DNA from: Halioxenophilus sp964342265 | GTDB lineage: Bacteria; Pseudomonadota; Gammaproteobacteria; Pseudomonadales; Cellvibrionaceae | NCBI GenBank assembly: GCA_964342265.1 | Contig: CAYFFE010000070.1 | Location: 1 to 19,957 of the forward strand | Direction of reading: 5' to 3' | Length of the DNA: 19,957 nt | Shown here: piece by piece, positions 1 through 8,189 of the stretch | Layout of the letters: each line of letters starts with the position of its first letter | Numbering within the stretch: the stretch's first letter is position 1 | Translations under genes and position numbers: made by a program | Notes under the pieces: generated by a model | The model's database searches: none | Seen by the model: only the letters and a program-made list of their open reading frames with translations | Told to the model about the DNA's origin: nothing

Positions 1-2096
1 TTATCCACTGGTTTAAATCCGTGATCTTGCAGCAGAGGGTCTTGACTTAAATCCAAACCCGTATCTTGACATATTAACGCACTTATATTTTCTTCTTTGG
101 CAAATTCTAAAATCATTTGCAAACATTCATCATTCAAATTTGTCCCCCGATCGGTGCAGCCTAATGTGTAAGCAAAGAGCGCAATGTCTTCTTTTTGAAC
201 CAAGGTTATCGCACCAACAACACCGTAATCTTTATACACTATAGCCAACGTTTTAAAGTATTGATTTGCTTTTAAGTCCAGCAACCAAGCTTCCACAGAT
301 TGTATACTTAAGAATTCCTCAACACCCAAATTTTTCGCGACGATAGGATCTTGCAACAAAAGCCAAAGCTGCTCAGCCAATGCCAAGCTAAACGGCACCA
401 TTACCAAAGATTTTTCGATACTATTTATTTTATCTAAGGTGGGTATTTGCTGATAACTTGCCAAATGAGTTAAACTGGTATCTTGCAATTGGTTAATATC
501 GCGAAAATAATCCGTGTCGGTGCAATTATCGCGAGCCAATTGAGCCAAATCTGCCGCACTTTGCCACTGCCCCATCTGCAAACACGCCAACCCCAAATGG
601 TAAAGACTCGTACTATCTTCCAACCCCAACTCCAGCAACATATCACCTAACTGCTTGGCCAATGACCAATGTTTTAAATCGAGAGCGGAAATCATTACCG
701 TATTTAAAAACACATGATCCTGTTGGAGAACTGTAGTTAAAAAATAATTTTGCCAAACGTGCTCGATAGCTTGCCGCCAACGGACCATTTCGTGCCTACT
801 TAATTGTTGGATAACACGAGCAATTTGTGGGTACCATTCGATAAAAAACTGCGGATCGAATCCACTGTCGGCCAGTTTAGCCAACAGAGCGGATTCACTC
901 AGATTGATGTTGGCGCTAATACCAGTGTGCAATTGAGATAGGTACAAATCAGGAGAGCAGCGATAAAACTGCTTAATAAACTCGGATTGAAAACCCCCGA
1001 AATAATGCTTTACGGGGCTGTACAATTGGCCGTGAAATATTAAACCGTCGTCGTTTACCTGAGCGCTCCAGCTCAAACCGTTGCCCACTTCAGCAACTTG
1101 CTCCAAAATATTAAAATTGACTGGCAATGCAAAATTGCCATTAACGTGCCAATGGGGCTCCGTTGCTGTTCTCACACTGAACTCACTGGCAGTACCGTAA
1201 TCTGCGCATAAAAATAACAACTGTTCACCGCATAATGTACGAATGTTGTCGATAGCCCGAGTAGCGGCACTGGGAAACAATACCACACCGTGTTTAGCCA
1301 CGTGTACAGTTTGCTCTAGTAGGTGTTGTTGATCTCGCTCTAACCAACTCGCAGAATCAATTTTTTGCCAGCGATACTTTAGGGCTAATCCATCGAAAGG
1401 TGCATTGGCATTAAAACAATACTCTTCGTGAAAATTGCACAGTACAGACACTTGCCCCTCGTAAAGTTGGCCTTTATCGATAAAAAATAAATCTTGCGGT
1501 AGCGATTGCATAAGTTGGTTGGCGATAACAACCGGTGCATTATTGAGTTGATCAACGGTTTCCTGTTCTAATAAAATGCCGCCATTCGACTCGATATCAT
1601 ACCATCCGACTACTAAACGGCCCGAATTCTGAAAAGCTCGTAACTGAGGGTGAGCCCTCATAAATTCCACATTCGCCTGCGAAAAATCCGTAACCAAGCA
1701 GCGCCATTCAATAGCCGGCAAGTCACCCAACTCTTGCGCTTCTAACAAACATTGAATCAAGTGAAAAATAAATTCACCCTGTCCGGCACCAATTTCGAGT
1801 ATGGTGAAACGTTCATCCGCTTGTGCGACGCCCGCATCCAACGCATCACACCAGTAACAGACAATGCTGTCTGCATAGGCGCGAGCTACCTTAGGGCAGT
1901 TCATCGAAACGGCAGGTCTTTCACCAAGACCTTGATGATTAAAATATTGGCGTTGAGCAGGCCAAATGGCGCTTTCGCTCATACGGCAATAGTCGCCGGA
2001 AAATTGCAGCGAGGAACACAAACCCAGTTGACTTAATAAAGAATGTACAGCTTGCTGACTACTCAACACATCGGATGAGGCTTCTTGAACTTGCAT
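1..2096 (-). CDS. Methyltransferase-like / TPR-like / acyltransferase-like protein, 3' end off the left edge
   Basis: Open frame of 698 codons from an ATG at 2096 with no in-frame stop before the left edge; the TAA at bases 3-1 is in another frame. A good Shine-Dalgarno (GAGGAAA, 2103-2109) fixes the start. Residues about 40-340 resemble SAM-dependent methyltransferases of the MidA/COG1565 type: motif I reads EIGAGQGEF at 101-109 and a degenerate ANQLMQSLP at 192-200 replaces the usual N-E-L-x-D-A-L-P. Residues about 460-530 look like helical TPR-type repeats (YHLGLACLQMGQWQSA). From about 610 the sequence (YKDYGVVGAITLV, then YTLGCTDRG, then DHGF) resembles the GNAT-like C-terminal part of FkbH-type proteins. 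It is the last gene seen in the T6SS operon, 97 bp after tssA. Substrate and T6SS role are unknown. The methyltransferase call is moderately sure; the C-terminal call is tentative. Confidence 0.72.
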   Translation of the reverse strand, partial: MQVQEASSDVLSSQQAVHSLLSQLGLCSSLQFSGDYCRMSESAIWPAQRQYFNHQGLGERPAVSMNCPKVARAYADSIVCYWCDALDAGVAQADERFTILEIGAGQGEFIFHLIQCLLEAQELGDLPAIEWRCLVTDFSQANVEFMRAHPQLRAFQNSGRLVVGWYDIESNGGILLEQETVDQLNNAPVVIANQLMQSLPQDLFFIDKGQLYEGQVSVLCNFHEEYCFNANAPFDGLALKYRWQKIDSASWLERDQQHLLEQTVHVAKHGVVLFPSAATRAIDNIRTLCGEQLLFLCADYGTASEFSVRTATEPHWHVNGNFALPVNFNILEQVAEVGNGLSWSAQVNDDGLIFHGQLYSPVKHYFGGFQSEFIKQFYRCSPDLYLSQLHTGISANINLSESALLAKLADSGFDPQFFIEWYPQIARVIQQLSRHEMVRWRQAIEHVWQNYFLTTVLQQDHVFLNTVMISALDLKHWSLAKQLGDMLLELGLEDSTSLYHLGLACLQMGQWQSAADLAQLARDNCTDTDYFRDINQLQDTSLTHLASYQQIPTLDKINSIEKSLVMVPFSLALAEQLWLLLQDPIVAKNLGVEEFLSIQSVEAWLLDLKANQYFKTLAIVYKDYGVVGAITLVQKEDIALFAYTLGCTDRGTNLNDECLQMILEFAKEENISALICQDTGLDLSQDPLLQDHGFKPVD

Positions 2097-2102
2097 GATC
2101 GG

Positions 2103-2109
2103 TTTCCTC
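2103..2109 (-). promoter_or_regulatory. Ribosome binding site of the methyltransferase-like gene
   Basis: On the minus strand GAGGAAA lies 6 nt before the ATG at 2096. It decides the start of this gene, which is the only one here not overlapping or abutting its upstream neighbour. An AT-rich stretch (GATATAAATAA, about 2124-2134) lies just upstream and could be a -10 element, but I see no convincing -35, so no promoter is called. Confidence 0.6.
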
Positions 2110-2134
2110 GCTGTTGTCTGGCCTTTATTTATAT

Positions 2135-2186
2135 CGCTAGGAACCTCTGATTAACTCAGGGAAGAGTTAATCAGAGGTTCCGCTAG
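2135..2186. repeat. 40-bp palindrome flanked by 6-bp direct repeats (MITE-like or IS footprint)
   Basis: Two 17-bp perfectly complementary arms (2141-2157, GAACCTCTGATTAACTC, and 2164-2180) enclose a 6-base loop AGGGAA. The palindrome is bordered on both sides by the same 6-mer, CGCTAG, at 2135-2140 and 2181-2186. This is the layout expected of a tiny inverted-repeat element with a target-site duplication. The RNA hairpin would form between tssA and the last gene and could act as an attenuator or mRNA-stability element. It does not look like a standard intrinsic terminator, because on the minus strand the T-run lies before the stem, not after it. Confidence 0.6.
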
Positions 2187-2192
2187 AAAAAA

Positions 2193-3296
2193 TTATGCTT
2201 GTGCGTTGTCTGCAGGCGTTTGCACACCTAATAATTCGAATATATTGAGCTGTCCACCACACTCTACAAATAATTCCCGGTAAAGCTCTCGAGTATCCAT
2301 GGTTCCCCAGCGACAGGCTTGTAAAATGAGATAGGGCGCAGGACTGTGTGGATCGAATTGCAATAAGGCACGCGCAGCTTGCTCTACTTGTCGATAGGCT
2401 TCGTTGCGAGTGACATTAATTTGATTGTCTTGAGTTGCGGGTATTTCCTGCTGTGTTTCTCCTTCACCATGTTCGCTCGATTCGGCAAAGTTATGTGTTA
2501 ATCCGCCACGACGCTGTAATTCCTCGTTTAAAAAACTTTGTATATCCTGCACTAGGTTTGCCATAGCTAAAAAGCTTGGCCCCTGATCGCCTAACAATTT
2601 GTCCAGTGTTTGAGTTAGTTGATGCAGCTGATTTAACGCCTTATCAACCCCGAATAAAAATCGCTCAATAGCTGGAGTATCGATACGAGACAATAGATTT
2701 AAAACATAAGCCGCGTCGATTTGATCGCCACTGGCAACCTCGCCTTTTTCAGCTCGCTCACTGGCTATTACCCAATCACTCCAAGTGATACCCACGCCCT
2801 GTTCTTCGGACTGCATAATGGGAATTAATCGAATGGCCGGTAGTAATTTTTCAGCCGCCCAGGACAAGGGATTAATGCGATACTCAATATCTTCGTGCTC
2901 AACTTGCGGATGCAAGTCATCCCAAAAATGCTGACATAATTGTTCTGCTACCCAAATGCCACAAGCTAAGCCATCAAAGCCAAACCGATGTACCGACGCC
3001 TCCAACAACCACATGGCAATCTGTAAGTCTTTGGATTTTTTTAATAACGTTTCTACACACAGGTCGGTAACATGGTGCCACTCAGCACGCTTTAAATCGT
3101 GCTCCCAAACGCCTCTCGGTAAAAAAGATTCGTCTTCACTACGAGCTTTGGAAATCTCAAAGTATACTTCTTCGTATTTTAAATAGGGCCCACTGGGTTG
3201 ACTATTGGAAATGGGTGTTAGTAACTGCTCGACATCTATCGACAGCAACGATTGGACTAAATTTTCAATGCCGGATTTTTTGTCAGTAGTAGACAT
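2193..3296 (-). CDS. tssA: TssA, T6SS sheath-assembly / baseplate cap protein
   Basis: A 367-residue protein with the ImpA N-terminal domain at about residues 25-140. It shows the typical opening ISNSQPSGPYLKYEEVYFEI, then a helical stretch with DLKRAEWHHVTDLC and a conserved region ending FWDDLHP. The C-terminal part (RNEAYRQVEQAARALL, about residue 300 on, then PHSPAPYLILQACRWG) is the VasJ-like short-TssA end. TssA proteins dock on the membrane complex, recruit the baseplate and prime tail tube and sheath polymerisation in the cytoplasm. The start overlaps the end of tssM by 14 bp and has a strong Shine-Dalgarno 4 nt upstream, so translation is probably coupled but can also initiate independently. 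Length fits the short TssA class. Confidence 0.93.
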   Translation of the reverse strand: MSTTDKKSGIENLVQSLLSIDVEQLLTPISNSQPSGPYLKYEEVYFEISKARSEDESFLPRGVWEHDLKRAEWHHVTDLCVETLLKKSKDLQIAMWLLEASVHRFGFDGLACGIWVAEQLCQHFWDDLHPQVEHEDIEYRINPLSWAAEKLLPAIRLIPIMQSEEQGVGITWSDWVIASERAEKGEVASGDQIDAAYVLNLLSRIDTPAIERFLFGVDKALNQLHQLTQTLDKLLGDQGPSFLAMANLVQDIQSFLNEELQRRGGLTHNFAESSEHGEGETQQEIPATQDNQINVTRNEAYRQVEQAARALLQFDPHSPAPYLILQACRWGTMDTRELYRELFVECGGQLNIFELLGVQTPADNAQA

Positions 3297-6200
3297 AAGA
3301 CTCCTCCGATTGGGATTGCGCCGAAGGTACCGCCGGTGCTTTTACGGGAAACTCCAGAGGGAGTATTAGTGGCTGTAAATTTCCGCCATCGCCTTGTGTT
3401 TGCAAGCTGACTGTAAAATACAAATTTGTCGACGGCGACTGCGTTAAAAATTGGGACTGTTCATTGGCTGGCGCTTTTTCGTTAACGGTTAGTGGCAAAT
3501 TTACCATTAATACTTGTTCATTTTCGTCAACTATCAAAGATTGGTCGGCTTGCTTAACAGACCAAGCGTCCAACATACGGAATAACGCCCATTGACCGCT
3601 GAATTCTTTAGAATATTTTAACGGTGTATCGGTTGATTCGATGCGATAGTTTGATTGTTCCGACCAATTAATGGCCAGTGTTAACGGATCACCAAACTGC
3701 CACTCCATGCTTACTGAGTTGGAAAAATTATCTAACTGAAACCGTTCGTTACCCAAAAACCAGTGGGCACTCTGGTTATTCAAGCGGTTGGCATCATCCA
3801 ATACATTAAATTCAGCTTGAATGAAAAGAGGTTTTTGATTAGGACGATGAGCTAAATGATTTGCAAAGGTATTATTGAGTGTATTTAAGTCGCTTAAAAA
3901 TTCAAACACTTCGCGCCAGGATGGATCGTTTTGCGAAAGATCTTTCGTTGTATTTACCAGCTCTTTGATCACGCCGTTATTCTCAATAAAGAATTGTCGC
4001 ACATCGAGTACCGTCGCTTCTGTTTCATTATCAGGGCTTAATGTAAACGGATATCGGTTTGCGAGTCGATCGTTAAACTCATTGACGAGATAAGAATAGC
4101 GACTTCCTACACTGTCGATTAACAGAAAGTTACAGTGTTCCCCCAACGCCATTTCTAGACGACTGCGACGTTTAGAAAATAAACTGTCACCATAACCGGC
4201 GGTTTGAGAGGTTTGGATCGAATCGCACAAGTCGCTCGATTGCTGTACCGATTGGTAAAAATCCGTTAGATCCGCCAGTTCTGTTTGTGCTAACTCACGC
4301 TGATAGGCATCAAAATCTTCTAGTGTATTGCGCCAATAGTTCACACTGGAGAATTGTTGAGACCAATCCACTCCTCCGGCGTGCTGAGCTTCCGTTAATA
4401 CCGTTAAAGCCGGTTCCATATAAGAGAGTAAAATTCGCAGCCGATTGGTTTCCGCACTTAAGTAATCGTCTAGCTCAGACTTGTTACTCAATTCATAGGA
4501 GAATTCATCACTCAACCTCAACTGGGAAGCTTTGTTAGGTAGAGATGTATAAAAACCTAAAGGGGCGGCAAAGCGCTCTATTTGATCCAAGCTGGTTAAC
4601 GCAAAATCACTGGCACAACGGGTTAATGCTGAATGGCTGTCGACCAGTTGCAGTTGCCGCATATCTTGCAAAATAGGCACTAAATAGTTGGCGGCCCGAT
4701 TAAAGTTGGTGGCTCGCTTAGCGATTTCTGCCTCTTCGCTATTGATACTCACTAAACGATTGCCCGTAATCGTTTGTTGGCCAGCGGCTATTTGAGCATC
4801 ATTTAGCGCGCCGTTAATGGCCTCGCGCAATTTATAGAAAGCCAATTTTTTAAGTGGGTTGGCTTCGACACTGGCATCTAATAAGTGCGATTCATCAATG
4901 AGTTGCTGATATTCACGCAAATATGAGGCTACCGTAGCCAACTCCGTTACATTCCAGGCAATTGCGGTTTTGTCACATTGCATTAAATCGTTGTCGGTTG
5001 TGGGGCTGAATGCAAAATAGGTTGCGCCTTTAGCATTGTCTAAAAACAAACCGATATCCGAATGACTATCCCCCTCTTTAGAATCCAAAGCTTGAGCCAT
5101 GGTTTGTAAATTAAGGCTTAAATTGCGATCACACTCCCCGTTGGGCTCAAACAAGGCCGCGCTGTATTCCAGCAAGGGGCCGGCCTTTACATTGATTAGG
5201 TCTTTTAATTCCTGTACCCATTCGTTTAACTCAAAACGCGCTTTTTCACAGGGCGATGCACCGACGCTGTTAACTTGATGAACACTCGCTTGTCGAAAGT
5301 TGTACCAAGCTTTTAAATCTTTGTAGGCGTTAGTGGGTGAAACCTGAATTCGCTCCAGTAGCGAGTTTTTGTCATCGCCGGTTCCAGCCAAGCGGGACTG
5401 AGCCAAAAGCTCGCGATAATACGCTGCCGATAACACACAAAAATTGTACGACAATAACGAAGGACTCACTGGCGGACGATGGTTAGCCACACCTTCCCAA
5501 TTGGGACCTTCACACACCTCGATTGGACTTTGGTTTAGTGCATAGCGATAGGATGCGTTCCAGCGCAAAGGATAATCGTGTAAAATTAATGAATTCTGGT
5601 GTTGGCCACTGTCGCGGCTCAGCACTCTTGGCGCCGGCCTGCCGTAAATGTTTTCCATTAAACCAATTAATATTTGAATGGGATCTTGACCGGAATTGCT
5701 GTTTTGCTTGGGTGTAATTCGTTTAAAGTTTTCGAGATTTTTTTCAAATTGTACGACACGTTGCACGTACTCCCGCAGGCGCGATTGCGCAGAATCCGTG
5801 GATTCGGTTAGCTTTAACGACGCCAAGTTTTTTGCTTCGAGGGTTAATTGGCACTCTAAGTTGGGCAAAACAATATTATTCATACCCCGTGCCGACATTT
5901 GCTTATCCACGCGACCAGCAACGTTATCAAACCAAGAGAGCGGAATTGTTGGGTATTTTGTGTTGGCATCAACCAATGCCATATTGCTCAATAATTGATA
6001 AATTTCATCCACATTATTGAGGTTTTCGCAGTGCTCCAGTTGGCTATATTGCCAGCGATCCAGGCTGCGCATAATGTCCGCCACCGAATTAATTTGCTCA
6101 TCAAGATGGTGGTTGTTAAAAAATAACAGTATAAACGCGGCAATTGCCAAGAACGCCGTACTAATTTGAAAGCGACGAATATAAGTATTGCGCGATAACA

Positions 6201-7431
6201 GTCGCTTGCGAGTTGGCTCAGCTTGAATCGGTGCGCTCAGTACCAAGTCGCTGATAAACTTATCGATAAAACACAGTGCTTTATGGTCGCGCTTGGCTTC
6301 TTTTTGTTTATCACTTTCCAGAAGGCCACAAAAGAACACCCCTCTGAAACCCAATAAAGGATTGGCACTTTGCAGAAATACTTTTTCAGCGAGCTTTATC
6401 ACCCCCTTTCTAAGGTTTAATAAATTACCGGGGAAGCGCAAAAACCCATCGCTTTGCTCAGGTGTATTGTTTAAATCGGTATGCAGTTGAATAGTATTGA
6501 GAGAATCGTTGATGCTAACTAACGCCTCTTCCATGTATTGCGTATCGTATTTAATTTCCGAACTGTAGGGCGACAACCATCCAAACGGTTGTTGTTTATC
6601 CAGTGCTTCAGACTGAACAGACCAAAAATCATCGAAACCAATTACGTGTTGACAATCCACCACCAAAAAATACACGGGTAAACTGAACTCGATAGCCAGC
6701 TGAATATTTTTCAGCAATTCGGCGTTATCCATGCACATTCGATCCAGCTCGTGGCTGTTATTCACCCCGTATTTTTCTGCCTTGATGGCCAACACAATGC
6801 CATCTATAGGGCGCTCGGATCGCAGTTGCACCAGTTCCCTACAAAGTCCTCGATAAAACTCGGTTCGCGACTGTGCGGCTTCAATCTTGTCGTCATCAGC
6901 GCAAACCAATGCGCCCTTTTTGAGGAAGTGGAATGCACCGCTGGCCAATTTCAGCGATCTTTCCTGGCTAGTGGTGTCGCGCGCCATACGACTTTTTAGA
7001 CTTTGGCAAATAAACTGTGTGTCTACCTCATGATCACCGATCAATAAAAACCAGGAATCTTTGTATTTCCAATCCTGAGAAAAAAATAGTTCTTGAAAAA
7101 ACTGCGCAAGTCCATTCAGCCACTTATTTCCCAACATCGCCCATTGTTTACCTCGAACTATTATTCCAGCGAATAGATTGTCACTGTTGCCACGTAAATA
7201 CCGGTAGAGCACGACCACGAGAACAAGTGCACCCAGCGTTAACATAATTTGAATGAGGCTTATGTCGGATATTATGCCCACCAGTTTATCCAATACACCC
7301 AAATCAGATTGTTCCGCTAAAACCTTATTTACAGTACCCTCTGCCGCCTTTACATCAGAAGCGAGCGACGCTTGTGCTTCTTTTACAATTTTTCCTGCGT
7401 TAGCTACAGGGTCGTTATCGGAATCAGCCAT
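3283..7431 (-). CDS. tssM: TssM, IcmF-type inner-membrane protein of the T6SS membrane complex (degenerate NTPase domain)
   Basis: About 1382 residues with the IcmF/TssM layout: an N-terminal membrane segment (about 59-78, LIQIMLTLGALVLVVVLYRYL), a cytoplasmic domain, a second membrane segment (about 422-439, TAFLAIAAFILLFF) and a periplasmic C-terminal region of over 900 residues that in the family contacts TssJ. TssM spans the envelope with TssL and TssJ. I chose the ATG at 7431 because it overlaps the tssL stop as TAATG; an in-frame GTG at 7482 would add 17 residues and overlap tssL by 52 bp. The position where many TssMs carry a Walker A reads WFLLIGDHEVDTQF, without GK[ST], and the following Walker B region is also unrecognisable (ALVCADDDK). 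Family assignment rests on architecture, context and regions such as PIDGIVLAIKAEKY. Confidence 0.92.
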   Translation of the reverse strand: MADSDNDPVANAGKIVKEAQASLASDVKAAEGTVNKVLAEQSDLGVLDKLVGIISDISLIQIMLTLGALVLVVVLYRYLRGNSDNLFAGIIVRGKQWAMLGNKWLNGLAQFFQELFFSQDWKYKDSWFLLIGDHEVDTQFICQSLKSRMARDTTSQERSLKLASGAFHFLKKGALVCADDDKIEAAQSRTEFYRGLCRELVQLRSERPIDGIVLAIKAEKYGVNNSHELDRMCMDNAELLKNIQLAIEFSLPVYFLVVDCQHVIGFDDFWSVQSEALDKQQPFGWLSPYSSEIKYDTQYMEEALVSINDSLNTIQLHTDLNNTPEQSDGFLRFPGNLLNLRKGVIKLAEKVFLQSANPLLGFRGVFFCGLLESDKQKEAKRDHKALCFIDKFISDLVLSAPIQAEPTRKRLLSRNTYIRRFQISTAFLAIAAFILLFFNNHHLDEQINSVADIMRSLDRWQYSQLEHCENLNNVDEIYQLLSNMALVDANTKYPTIPLSWFDNVAGRVDKQMSARGMNNIVLPNLECQLTLEAKNLASLKLTESTDSAQSRLREYVQRVVQFEKNLENFKRITPKQNSNSGQDPIQILIGLMENIYGRPAPRVLSRDSGQHQNSLILHDYPLRWNASYRYALNQSPIEVCEGPNWEGVANHRPPVSPSLLSYNFCVLSAAYYRELLAQSRLAGTGDDKNSLLERIQVSPTNAYKDLKAWYNFRQASVHQVNSVGASPCEKARFELNEWVQELKDLINVKAGPLLEYSAALFEPNGECDRNLSLNLQTMAQALDSKEGDSHSDIGLFLDNAKGATYFAFSPTTDNDLMQCDKTAIAWNVTELATVASYLREYQQLIDESHLLDASVEANPLKKLAFYKLREAINGALNDAQIAAGQQTITGNRLVSINSEEAEIAKRATNFNRAANYLVPILQDMRQLQLVDSHSALTRCASDFALTSLDQIERFAAPLGFYTSLPNKASQLRLSDEFSYELSNKSELDDYLSAETNRLRILLSYMEPALTVLTEAQHAGGVDWSQQFSSVNYWRNTLEDFDAYQRELAQTELADLTDFYQSVQQSSDLCDSIQTSQTAGYGDSLFSKRRSRLEMALGEHCNFLLIDSVGSRYSYLVNEFNDRLANRYPFTLSPDNETEATVLDVRQFFIENNGVIKELVNTTKDLSQNDPSWREVFEFLSDLNTLNNTFANHLAHRPNQKPLFIQAEFNVLDDANRLNNQSAHWFLGNERFQLDNFSNSVSMEWQFGDPLTLAINWSEQSNYRIESTDTPLKYSKEFSGQWALFRMLDAWSVKQADQSLIVDENEQVLMVNLPLTVNEKAPANEQSQFLTQSPSTNLYFTVSLQTQGDGGNLQPLILPLEFPVKAPAVPSAQSQSEESYVYY
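3301..3307 (-). promoter_or_regulatory. Strong ribosome binding site of tssA inside the end of tssM
   Basis: GGAGGAG on the minus strand lies 4 nt before the tssA ATG and is embedded in the last codons of tssM. It is the best Shine-Dalgarno match noticed in the window and confirms the tssA start at 3296. Confidence 0.75.
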
Positions 7432-8186
7432 TATTCCATTCCCAAAATGATTCGATTGAGGACTCGAATTGAGGTTAACCACACGGCACTAGAAATAATT
7501 AAATAAACGACTAACGTAACGGCACCAATACGAAACCAGGGTTTTAAGGCGCGCATACGGTTTCGATTCGTTTCTCGCACGTCAATCCTGGTTGGTTGAA
7601 TGGCAAAAAAATTGGTTACTGCTGGAATATCTTCACCAATAAATCCCGTTAGCTGACGCTTGTAATCCTCCAGAGCGGCTTTATTTCCAGTTGCACGAAA
7701 TCGCCCCGAAAACCCCATATGCAAAGCGATGAGGTAAATTTTAGCCAATTGCACGTAGGTGCTATCGCCCGAGTGATTACTCACCAGTGTTTCGATGTTA
7801 TTAAATATTTTTTGGCCAGCAATTGATGAACCAAACAGTTTTCGTTCCAGTAAAACGTCCAACCAAGGTAATTCTTGCTGTTGTTCGAATTGGAATAGAA
7901 ATATTTCGTCGGTTAATGCAGCCAAGACGTATTTAGCTTCGGTAAAAATCGTTTGTTCAAAAACACCGTAAGATTGGCTAATACCGTGTTCTAAACGGCC
8001 AATGTATCTTTGCAATCGCTGGCTGATATACGCCGATATTTTCTGTTCGTAGGTGATGGCGCTATGGGTCGTCACCGGTAGCTTGTCATCTAAGTCACCG
8101 GTTGCGATCGACTGCTTAAGCTTAATCACTTCTTCGAGGTAGTCGAAGAAAAGCGTTAGCAATTTTTGGTCAAACGACATTCGCAT
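7431..8186 (-). CDS. tssL: TssL, short DotU-type inner-membrane protein of the T6SS membrane complex
   Basis: A 251-residue protein with a DotU-like cytoplasmic domain and a C-terminal membrane anchor at about residues 217-240 (GAVTLVVYLIISSAVWLTSI). Family hallmarks are EAKYVLAALTDEIFL (about residues 83-97) and the later IYLIALHMGFSGRFR. There is no OmpA-like peptidoglycan-binding extension, so this is the short class. TssL partners TssM in the inner membrane and contacts the baseplate on the cytoplasmic side. The ATG at 8186, about 10 nt after AAGGG, was preferred to a TTG at 8189; another ATG at 8180 is possible. It follows the tssK stop by 3 nt, and its own stop overlaps the tssM ATG (TAATG). 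Confidence 0.93.
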   Translation of the reverse strand: MRMSFDQKLLTLFFDYLEEVIKLKQSIATGDLDDKLPVTTHSAITYEQKISAYISQRLQRYIGRLEHGISQSYGVFEQTIFTEAKYVLAALTDEIFLFQFEQQQELPWLDVLLERKLFGSSIAGQKIFNNIETLVSNHSGDSTYVQLAKIYLIALHMGFSGRFRATGNKAALEDYKRQLTGFIGEDIPAVTNFFAIQPTRIDVRETNRNRMRALKPWFRIGAVTLVVYLIISSAVWLTSIRVLNRIILGME

Positions 8187-8189
8187 CAA

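Noticed and set aside
1..3. TAA on the minus strand at the very edge as the end of the methyltransferase-like gene
   Set aside because: It is out of frame with the ATG at 2096; the frame stays open past the edge, so the gene is partial.
1752..2036. Plus-strand open frame of 94 codons
   Set aside because: It lies wholly inside the methyltransferase-like gene on the other strand, with no homology or context. The same applies to all other plus-strand frames in the window.
2135..2186. Intrinsic terminator after tssA
   Set aside because: The stem is strong, but on the transcribed (minus) strand the T-run precedes it and no U-tract follows, so a standard terminator is not supported.
7432..7482. 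GTG start of tssM at 7482
   Set aside because: It would overlap tssL by 52 bp; the ATG at 7431 forms a TAATG overlap with the tssL stop and better fits the coupled operon.
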